Positions 55,788 to 62,082 of a stretch of 64,000 bases of DNA are shown piece by piece; the first letter of the stretch is position 1; each line of letters starts with the position of its first letter. The DNA is from Amycolatopsis acidiphila (GTDB lineage Bacteria > Actinomycetota > Actinomycetes > Mycobacteriales > Pseudonocardiaceae), in NCBI RefSeq assembly GCF_021391495.1, contig NZ_CP090063.1:7316001-7380000 (forward strand). The letters are read 5' to 3'. The translations under genes were made by a program, and so were the position numbers. The notes below the pieces were generated by a model that saw only the letters and a program-made list of their open reading frames with translations, made no database searches and had not been told where the DNA came from.

Positions 55788-56354
55788 GTGGGCAGGCTGA
55801 CATGTTTGGCGGTGCAACGGCTTCTCCTCGGCGACAAGGTCGCCGCCGCGAAGTTCGGCACGGCGGTCCCGATCGAGGATCCGGTCCACGAGGGCCAGTT
55901 GCTCGCGGCGGTGCAACGGCTTTCGCTCGCGGCGGGTATCGACCCGGTGCTCGGCGTGCGGTTCTTCGAGGACCAGATCGAGGCGAACAAGTACATCCAG
56001 GCGGGCCTGCACGAGAGGTGGACCGCGAACCCGGCGCTACGCCCGCGGCAGCGGCCGGACCTGAGCATCGAGGTCCGGCCCCGCCTGGACGAGCTGACCG
56101 GCGAGCTGTTCACCCAGCTGGCCGCCGGCCGGTGCGCCAAGCCGGACGAGCCACCGGACTGCGCACTGGACGACCTGCACCGCGAGGCACTGCAGCTGGC
56201 GATGCGCTCGGTACCCGCGACACGCACGGATCCGACTAGGGGACTCGAACCCCTGACCTGCTGTTTACGAATGAGACGGCCACGGCGGGGACACGAGCCG
56301 GCTCCTGCCAACACGAGGGACTGGCTCGAGCACAACTTGCGGGTGCCGTTGTAG
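55788..56354 (+). CDS. Chorismate mutase (AroQ-gamma type), altered at both ends
   Basis: 188 codons from GTG 55788. The helical chorismate-mutase core is clear: VQRLLLGDKVAAAKFGTAVP (Lys/Arg substrate site), PVHEGQLLAAVQRL and VRFFEDQIEANKYIQAGLHE, as in secreted M. tuberculosis Rv1885c. The signal peptide of that type is missing: the protein starts directly at helix 1. After about residue 147 the reading runs into the displaced tRNA fragment (56232-56268) and ends in island sequence (RMRRPRRGHEPAPAN). Core activity may survive; the native tail is unknown. Confidence 0.75.
   Translation: MGRLTCLAVQRLLLGDKVAAAKFGTAVPIEDPVHEGQLLAAVQRLSLAAGIDPVLGVRFFEDQIEANKYIQAGLHERWTANPALRPRQRPDLSIEVRPRLDELTGELFTQLAAGRCAKPDEPPDCALDDLHREALQLAMRSVPATRTDPTRGLEPLTCCLRMRRPRRGHEPAPANTRDWLEHNLRVPL
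56232..56268. repeat. Attachment-site copy (displaced 3' part of tRNA-Thr)
   Basis: 37 bp identical to 58324-58360, covering the tRNA from the anticodon loop to the acceptor stem. The 5' half of a tRNA is absent here, so this is the tRNA 3' end displaced by integration, marking the far end of the island. Confidence 0.88.
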
Positions 56355-56443
56355 GGACGTGTCGATGTAGACGCGGTCGCAGCGGGAGGGCGGTACAGAT
56401 CCCGAGCCGGACGTGGGCGCTGCTGCCCAGGACAGCTGCGAGT

Positions 56444-56493
56444 GCGCCGGCGACACTCCACGCTCCTCGCGCCGGCGACACTCCACGCTCCTC
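56444..56493. repeat. 25-bp direct tandem repeat, two units
   Basis: GCGCCGGCGACACTCCACGC followed by TCCTC occurs at 56444-56468 and again at 56469-56493 without change. It is non-coding and sits just beyond the 3' end of the ArsR-type gene. The rest of 56269-56509 shows nothing else I can name. Confidence 0.8.
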
Positions 56494-56509
56494 GCCGGAG
56501 CTGGACCTG

Positions 56510-56884
56510 CTATCCGCGGGGAAGGTGCGGTTGCGGATGCTCACCGCGAGGACCTGCCGGGATGTCCCGATCGACGTGATCGGCGTGATACAGCGCCTGT
56601 GCGAGCAGGCTGCGCACATGATCGTTCGCGGCGGAGTAGTACACGAACGTCCCCTCCCGGCGCCCCTTCACCAGACCCGCCAGCCGCAGCTTGGCCAGAT
56701 GCTGGCTCACCGCGGTCGGCGCGGCGCCGGCCAGCTCGGCCAGACACGCCACCGACGACTCACCCTGCAGCAACGCCCACAACACCTTGATCCGGGTCGG
56801 ATCGGCCAGCAACCGGAACGACTCCGCGGCCAAGTTGACCTGCTCGTCGCCCGGCATGTCGAACTCCGGCTGCGCACTGTGCAT
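56510..56884 (-). CDS. ArsR/SmtB-family metal-sensing repressor with CzrA-like alpha5 site
   Basis: 124 residues from ATG 56884. The winged helix includes SFRLLADPTRIKVLWALLQG and AAPTAVSQHLAKLRLAGLVKGRR (recognition helix), with the wing at EGTFVYYSA. The last helix reads NDHVRSLLAQALYHADH, giving H-x10-H-x2-H with an Asp just before, matching the Zn(II)/Co(II) site of CzrA/SmtB (D-x-H-x10-H-x2-H/E) apart from the Asp spacing. The ArsR Cys-x-Cys arsenic site is absent. It is divergent from the CDF exporter with a palindrome between, so it should repress the exporter until zinc or cobalt binds. Confidence 0.9.
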   Translation of the reverse strand: MHSAQPEFDMPGDEQVNLAAESFRLLADPTRIKVLWALLQGESSVACLAELAGAAPTAVSQHLAKLRLAGLVKGRREGTFVYYSAANDHVRSLLAQALYHADHVDRDIPAGPRGEHPQPHLPRG

Positions 56885-56913
56885 ACCCGCACCCTACCGA
56901 TCTCGGCCCACAA

Positions 56914-56939
56914 CCTGCATACCTGCGTGTATGCGCAGG
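56914..56939. promoter_or_regulatory. Candidate operator of the ArsR-type regulator
   Basis: CCTGCATAC (56914-56922), six bases, then GTATGCGCAGG (56929-56939): an imperfect inverted repeat with GCATAC/GTATGC as its exact core. It lies 30 bp upstream of the regulator gene and 50 bp upstream of the exporter gene, in the only spacer between the divergent pair. Confidence 0.65.
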
Positions 56940-56987
56940 CAGGTTGCTAGCCTCGATGGTGAGGAACCGCAACCCGGGGAGCACGGC

Positions 56988-58004
56988 ATGCCCACAGCAC
57001 CGCACAACCAACACGGCCACGGCCACGATGAGCAGCAGGGGCACGGGGCGAGGTGGCGGCACCGGGTGCGGCACCTCCTCACCCCGCACAGCCACGACAG
57101 CGCCGACCGGGTCGACGACGTCCTCGAGACCAGCCGGCGCGGCCTGCGGGCCCTGGCCTGGTCGTTCGCCGGTTTGTTCGCCACCGCCGTCGCGCAGCTC
57201 GCACTAGTACTGGTCACGGGGTCGGTGGCACTACTCGGCGACACCATCCACAACTTCGCCGACGCGCTGACCGCGGTCCCCCTCGGCGTCGCGTTCCTAC
57301 TCGGCCGTCGCGCTGCCACCCGCCGCTACACCTACGGACTGGGCCGCGCCGAAGACCTCGCCGGCATCGCGGTGGTCGTCGTCATCGCCGCCTCCGCCGC
57401 GCTCGCCGCCTACCAAGCCGTCGACCGGCTGCTGCACCCCCGCCCGGTCGAACACCTGCTCGTGCTCGCCCTGGCCGGCGTCGTCGGCTTCGCCGGAAAC
57501 GAACTCGTCGCCCGTTACCGGATCACCGTCGGCCGCCAGATCGGCTCCGCCGCGCTGGTCGCGGACGGCCTGCACGCCCGCACCGACGGCTTCACCTCCC
57601 TGGCCGTCGTCCTCGGCGCCCTCGGCGTCGCCCTCGGCTTCCCCGCCGCCGACCCCATCATCGGGCTGCTCATCACCGTGGCCATCCTCTTCGTGCTGCG
57701 CGACGCCGCCCGCGAGGTCTTCCACCGCCTCATGGACGCCGTCGACCCCGCCGCCCTTGACCTCGCCGAGCACACCGCCCGCGCGGTGCCCGGCGTGCAC
57801 AGCGTCCGCGACCTACGCATGCGCTGGATCGGCCACACCCAACGCGCCGAACTCGCTATCCACGTCGACAACACCCTCACCGTCGAGCAAGCCCACCGCC
57901 TCGCCCACGCCGTCGAACACCAACTCACCCAGACCGTGCCCCGCCTCACCGCCGCCACCGTCCACACCGAACCCGCCACCACACATCAAACCCGCGCGGA
58001 GTAA
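56988..58004 (+). CDS. CDF-family metal cation exporter
   Basis: 338 residues from ATG 56988 with GGGGAG upstream; codons before it lie in the operator region. The N-terminus is His-rich (PHNQHGHGHDEQQGHGARW), a likely metal-binding leader. Six membrane helices follow with the HxxxD metal-site motifs HNFADA (helix 2) and DGLHARTDG (helix 5), then the cytosolic C-terminal domain (ALDLAEHTARAVPGVHSVRDL to TVHTEP). CDF proteins export Zn, Co, Cd or Fe in exchange for protons. Together with the SmtB-like regulator this is a two-gene metal-resistance unit. Confidence 0.93.
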   Translation: MPTAPHNQHGHGHDEQQGHGARWRHRVRHLLTPHSHDSADRVDDVLETSRRGLRALAWSFAGLFATAVAQLALVLVTGSVALLGDTIHNFADALTAVPLGVAFLLGRRAATRRYTYGLGRAEDLAGIAVVVVIAASAALAAYQAVDRLLHPRPVEHLLVLALAGVVGFAGNELVARYRITVGRQIGSAALVADGLHARTDGFTSLAVVLGALGVALGFPAADPIIGLLITVAILFVLRDAAREVFHRLMDAVDPAALDLAEHTARAVPGVHSVRDLRMRWIGHTQRAELAIHVDNTLTVEQAHRLAHAVEHQLTQTVPRLTAATVHTEPATTHQTRAE

Positions 58005-58071
58005 CCCCGGGCGTATCCCTCCCCCCGCCGGTGACTGGCAGGTCTGCGAGAGTGACGCTGATTCGGGGGCC

Positions 58072-58254
58072 TACTGGCGCTTCATCTCGCGGAGTTGGCG
58101 CTCGGTCCACACCGATGGCTTTCGCCGCATCGACAGTGGGGACAAGAACGCTGGGCACTTACGTACTGTTGCGCTGCCGGCGATCGTCGTAACGTCGCTG
58201 ACCGGGTATTTGCCCAGGCGGCCTACAGCTTACTTACGTGAAGCCGACAAGTGA
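58072..58254 (+). pseudogene. Fragment of a tyrosine-type integrase
   Basis: About 60 codons ending at TGA 58252-58254. The stretch DSGDKNAGHLRTVALPAIVV followed by TSL closely resembles the segment before the catalytic core of actinomycete phage/ICE integrases (pattern KT-x-AG-x-RTV-x-LP-x-x-VV-x-x-L). No Arg-His-x-x-Arg or Tyr motif follows, so it is a truncated remnant. It lies 70 bp from the tRNA-Thr att site, where an integrase gene is normally found. Confidence 0.55.
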
Positions 58255-58321
58255 GACTGAAACTGAGACGATCCACGACTAGGGAGCTTCCGCACGACAA
58301 CGAACTCCCTGGTCAGAAGAG

Positions 58322-58394
58322 AGCCGACTAGGGGACTCGAACCCCTGACCTGCTGTTTACAAGACAGCTGCTCTACCAGCTGAGCTAAGTCGGC
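58322..58394 (-). tRNA. tRNA-Thr (anticodon TGT)
   Basis: Read on the minus strand from 58394: acceptor GCCGACT/AGTCGGC, D arm GCTC/GAGC, anticodon stem GCTGT/ACAGC with loop CTTGTAA (anticodon TGT), T arm AGGGG-TTCGAGT-CCCCT, discriminator T, 73 nt, CCA not encoded. Its 3' half is the 37-bp att repeat and was supplied by the integrated element, so the gene remained functional. Confidence 0.95.
58324..58360. repeat. Attachment-site copy inside tRNA-Thr
   Basis: 37 bp shared without mismatch with 56232-56268. Beyond it towards 58361 the tRNA continues while the other copy diverges (AAGACAG versus GAATGAG), which fixes one crossover boundary at the anticodon loop. Confidence 0.88.
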
Positions 58395-58444
58395 GCGTCA
58401 AGCGTCGTCATCATACTTCGGGTCGGCTCGATACCCTCGTCCCC

Positions 58445-58858
58445 ATGACCCGGCCCGACCTCGCGGCGATGATCGTTCCACTCGGCCGCGCCCTGATGCG
58501 CGCCGAGGAGCCGATCCTGCGCGAGCACGGGCTGGCGATGTGGGCGTACAGCGTCCTGCTCGCCCTGCGCGAGCAGGACACGCGTACCCAGGCCGCGCTC
58601 GCCGAGCGGATCGGCGCCGACAAGACCCGCCTCATCCCGGTGCTCGACGACCTGCAGGACCGCGGTCTCATCGAGCGTCACCCGGACCCGGCCGACCGGC
58701 GCGTGCGCCTGCTCGCCATCACCCCTGCGGGTCGTCGGCTCGCCGCGAAGACCCAGGCGGCGATCCAGCGCGACGAGGAAGAACGCCTGGCCAAGCTGGA
58801 CCCGGACGACCGCGAGGCGTTCCTCAGAGCGCTTCGCACCCTCGCCGCCGACAAGTAG
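58445..58858 (+). CDS. MarR family regulator
   Basis: 137 residues from ATG 58445. The helix-turn-helix is at QAALAERIGADKTRLIPVLDDL and the wing at HPDPADRRVRLLAIT. The N-terminal LGRALMRAEEPILREHGLAMW is the dimerisation helix. It lies 124 bp before the ThrE-type exporter on the same strand and could regulate it. Ligand unknown. Confidence 0.88.
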   Translation: MTRPDLAAMIVPLGRALMRAEEPILREHGLAMWAYSVLLALREQDTRTQAALAERIGADKTRLIPVLDDLQDRGLIERHPDPADRRVRLLAITPAGRRLAAKTQAAIQRDEEERLAKLDPDDREAFLRALRTLAADK

Positions 58859-58982
58859 CGCGACCCGCCGTTTTGTGGATGATCAGCGAGGTGGTGTACG
58901 CCACCGTTTCTTTCTTGCAACGGACGAGACCGCCGTGGCGATGCTCACCGGGGGAAGATCCCTGCGAGGAGGTGGAGGCCCG

Positions 58983-60500
58983 ATGAAGAACAACCAGCGC
59001 GCCCGGGGCCCGGTGACCCGGCGGCGCGGCTGGCACATCCTGGAAGCGCCCCAGGATCCGAACGTCGCACGAGAGAACAGGCGCAAGCGCTCGACCGAAC
59101 CACGCCGGCGCGCGTGGCACATCCTGGAAGCACCCACCGGGGAACAGCCGGCACCCGAGGCCGGCGCCGAGCACGGTCCGGCACTGCCGGACGACACGAC
59201 GGTCAACTTCGTCCTCGACCTGGCGCTGCGCATCGGCGAGGTGCAGATGGCCAGCGGCGCGGGCGCGTCCGACGTCACCGCGACCATCATCGCGCTGACC
59301 TCCGCGCTCGGCCTGCCGCACTGCGAGGTCGACGTGATCTTCACGTCCATCACCGTCACCTGCCACCGCGGCACCGACATGGCCCCGGTGAGCGCGCTGC
59401 GCGTGGTGCGCTCCCGCAGCCTCGACTACACGCGGCTGTCCGAGACCGAGATGCTCGTGCAGCAGATCACCCGCGGCAACGTCGGCGCCGAAGAGGCGTA
59501 CGCGTCGCTGCACCGCATCACCACCGCGCCGCACCCGTACCCGCGCTGGGTGGCCACTCTGGCCTGGGGCGGCATGGCCTTCTTCATCACGCTGCTGCTC
59601 GGCGGCGGTCTCGACATCGCCGCGGGCGCGCTCGTCATCTCCGCGCTCGTCGACCGGCTCGGCCGCCAGCTCAACAAGTACGCCCTGCCGTTCTTCTTCC
59701 AGCAGGTCGTGGGCGGGCTCGTCGCCACGGGACTGGCGACCCTGATCGTCGAGACGGGCATGGTGTCCACCCGGTTCTCGACGCTCGTCGCCGCCGCGGC
59801 GATCACCGTGCTGCTGTCCGGGTTGTCCACCGTTTCCGCGGTCCAGGACGCGATCACCGGCTACAACGTCACCGCGGCCGGGCGCACCATGGAGACGGCA
59901 CTGATGAGTGCCGGCCTCATCACGGGCGTCGCCCTCGCGCTGAACATCAGCAAGGCGCTCGGGTTCACCCAGGTCGAGCCGGAGCTGCCCGCGCAGACCG
60001 CGCTGGGCCTGCCCGTGGTCATCGTCGCCGGCGCGGGCACGGCCGCCTGCTTCGCGCTCGGCAGCTACTCGATGCTCCGCCCGATGCTCGTCGCCGCCGC
60101 GGCGGGCGCGATCGGCGCGGGCGTCTACGGCGCGCTCGTGCTCGCCAGCTTCGACCCCATCACCTCCTCCGCCGTCGCGGCGACGCTCGTCGGGTTCTGC
60201 GGTGGCGTGCTGTCGCGACGGCTCCGGGTGACGCCGCTGGTCGTCGCGGTGTCGGGCATCACGCCGCTGCTGCCCGGCCTGTCGACCTATCGTGGCCTGT
60301 ACGAACTCGCAACGCAGGGGAACGGCAACGTCTCTACGCTGATGAAGGCGGTCGCCATTGGTCTGGCTCTGGCCGCGGGCGTGGTGCTCGGCGAGTACCT
60401 GGCCCAACCCGTGCGCTCGGGGCTGGGCAGGCTCGAACGCAAGCTGGCGGGCCCCCGGATGGCCGGACCGCTGCGTCCGTCAGGACGACGGCTGGAGTAG
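58983..60500 (+). CDS. ThrE-family threonine/serine exporter, both domains fused
   Basis: 505 residues from ATG 58983, with GAGGAGGTGGAGG upstream. Residues 70-330 are the ThrE (DUF1212) domain with the cytosolic TVNFVLDLALRIGEVQMASG start and membrane helices after it. Residues 340-500 are the second hydrophobic domain (ThrE_2). C. glutamicum ThrE exports threonine and serine. An unusual N-terminal tail (1-65) holds the motif RRR(G/A)WHILEAP twice, about 28 residues apart, before the conserved part. Confidence 0.9.
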   Translation: MKNNQRARGPVTRRRGWHILEAPQDPNVARENRRKRSTEPRRRAWHILEAPTGEQPAPEAGAEHGPALPDDTTVNFVLDLALRIGEVQMASGAGASDVTATIIALTSALGLPHCEVDVIFTSITVTCHRGTDMAPVSALRVVRSRSLDYTRLSETEMLVQQITRGNVGAEEAYASLHRITTAPHPYPRWVATLAWGGMAFFITLLLGGGLDIAAGALVISALVDRLGRQLNKYALPFFFQQVVGGLVATGLATLIVETGMVSTRFSTLVAAAAITVLLSGLSTVSAVQDAITGYNVTAAGRTMETALMSAGLITGVALALNISKALGFTQVEPELPAQTALGLPVVIVAGAGTAACFALGSYSMLRPMLVAAAAGAIGAGVYGALVLASFDPITSSAVAATLVGFCGGVLSRRLRVTPLVVAVSGITPLLPGLSTYRGLYELATQGNGNVSTLMKAVAIGLALAAGVVLGEYLAQPVRSGLGRLERKLAGPRMAGPLRPSGRRLE

Positions 60501-60591
60501 GACATTTCAGCCACCGCGCGGTCGATCTTGTCCGGTCGTCACGAGATAGTCTCTCGGGACGCCGCGCCCGCAGAGCAAGGGAGCAGCAAGC

Positions 60592-62034
60592 GTGACTGAA
60601 GATGGCAACGGCAACGGCTCGGCGGACTTCGTCGTCGTCGCCAACAGGCTGCCCGTCGACCTCGACCGAGGGTCCGACGGCACGCAGCGCTGGACGGCGA
60701 GCCCCGGCGGACTGGTGTCCGCACTCGAGCCGTTCCTGCGCTCCCGCAAGGGCGCCTGGGTCGGCTGGCCCGGCGTGCCCGGGGTCGAGGTCGAGCCGTT
60801 CAGCGACGAGGGCATGGTCCTCTACCCCGTCACGCTCACCGCGGAGGACGTCCGCGACTACTACGAGGGCTTCTCCAACGCGACCCTCTGGCCGCTCTAC
60901 CACGACGTCGTCGAACGCCCGGTGTTCGACCGCAGCTGGTGGGAGAGCTACGTCAAGGTCAACCGGCGCTTCGCCGAGGCCAGCGCGAAGGTGGCGGCCG
61001 GTGGCGCCACCGTGTGGATCCAGGACTACCAGCTGCAGCTGGTGCCGAGCATGCTCCGGGAGCTGCGGCCCGACCTGCGCATCGGCTTCTTCCTGCACAT
61101 CCCGTTCCCGCCGGTCGAGCTGTTCATGCAGCTGCCGTGGCGGGCCGAGATCGTCCGCGGGCTCATCGGCGCCGACCTGGTCGGCTTCCACCGGCCCGGC
61201 GGCGCGCAGAACTTCCTCTGGCTGGCCCGCACCCTGGTCGGCCTCGAGCCGAGCCGGGGCGCGGTCGGCGTCCGGTCGCGGCCCGGCATGATGCAGGTCG
61301 GCAACCGGACGGTCCGGGTCGGCGCGTTCCCCATCTCGATCGACGCCGCCGGGCTCGACACGCTAGCCCGCAGCAAACAGGTGAGCGAGCGGACCGCCGA
61401 GCTCCGCCGCGACCTGGGCAACCCCAAGACGGTGCTGCTCGGCGTCGACCGCCTCGACTACACCAAGGGCATCGACCTGCGCCTGCAGGCGCTGCACGAA
61501 CTGCTGCACGAGGGCCGCGTGAAGCCGGAGGACGTCACCTTCATCCAGCTCGCGACGCCCAGCCGGGAGCGCGTCGAGCACTACCAGCGGATGCGCAGCG
61601 ACATCGAACAGATGGTCGGCCGTATCAACGGCGAGTTCTCCCGGGTCGGTCACCCGGTGGTGCACTACCTGCACCAGTCGGTGAGCCGCACCGAGCTGGC
61701 CGCCTTCTACTCGGCCGCCGACGTGATGGTGGTGACCCCGCTACGCGATGGGATGAATCTCGTGTGCAAGGAGTACGTCGCGTGCCGCCACGACCTCGGC
61801 GGCGCGCTCGTGCTGTCGGAGTTCGCCGGCGCGGCGGCCGAGCTGACCAGCGCGTTCCTCGTCAACCCGCACGATCTCGACGGGGTGAAAAACGCCCTGG
61901 AGGCGGCCATTACGCTCGACCCTGCCGAGGGCAGACGCCGGATGCGAGCATTGCGGCGTCAGGTCCTCACCCATGACGTAGACCGGTGGGCACGATCGTT
62001 CCTGGAAGCGCTCGGATCCGAACCGGCTTCCTGA
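60592..62034 (+). CDS. otsA: Trehalose-6-phosphate synthase OtsA
   Basis: 480 residues from GTG 60592. This GT20 enzyme makes trehalose 6-phosphate from UDP-glucose (or another NDP-glucose in actinobacteria) and Glc-6-P. Motifs: [12 protein letters not shown] and [11 protein letters not shown] (N-terminal substrate loop), [39 protein letters not shown] and [18 protein letters not shown] with [11 protein letters not shown]. It is followed 48 bp later by the OtsB-GH15 gene, so the two steps of trehalose synthesis are in one operon. Confidence 0.96.
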   Translation: MTEDGNGNGSADFVVVANRLPVDLDRGSDGTQRWTASPGGLVSALEPFLRSRKGAWVGWPGVPGVEVEPFSDEGMVLYPVTLTAEDVRDYYEGFSNATLWPLYHDVVERPVFDRSWWESYVKVNRRFAEASAKVAAGGATVWIQDYQLQLVPSMLRELRPDLRIGFFLHIPFPPVELFMQLPWRAEIVRGLIGADLVGFHRPGGAQNFLWLARTLVGLEPSRGAVGVRSRPGMMQVGNRTVRVGAFPISIDAAGLDTLARSKQVSERTAELRRDLGNPKTVLLGVDRLDYTKGIDLRLQALHELLHEGRVKPEDVTFIQLATPSRERVEHYQRMRSDIEQMVGRINGEFSRVGHPVVHYLHQSVSRTELAAFYSAADVMVVTPLRDGMNLVCKEYVACRHDLGGALVLSEFAGAAAELTSAFLVNPHDLDGVKNALEAAITLDPAEGRRRMRALRRQVLTHDVDRWARSFLEALGSEPAS

Positions 62035-62082
62035 TTCGCCAACTTGTCGACATTGCTGCTTTGAGCTCCTTAAGGAGGAGTG

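Larger units (their letters stand above)
56232..58360. mobile_element. 2.1-kb tRNA-Thr-integrated metal-efflux island (remnant)
   Basis: It is bounded by perfect 37-bp direct repeats, one belonging to an intact tRNA-Thr gene. It contains an ArsR/SmtB regulator, a CDF metal exporter, a 25-bp tandem repeat and, next to the tRNA, an integrase-like fragment. No complete integrase or replication gene remains, so the element is either decayed or was mobilised in trans. The arrangement (integrase adjacent to the tRNA, cargo beyond) is that of tyrosine-integrase genomic islands. Confidence 0.75.

Noticed and set aside
56232..56268. A second tRNA gene
   Set aside because: Only the 3' half of a tRNA is present; the sequence beyond the anticodon loop does not fold into the 5' half.
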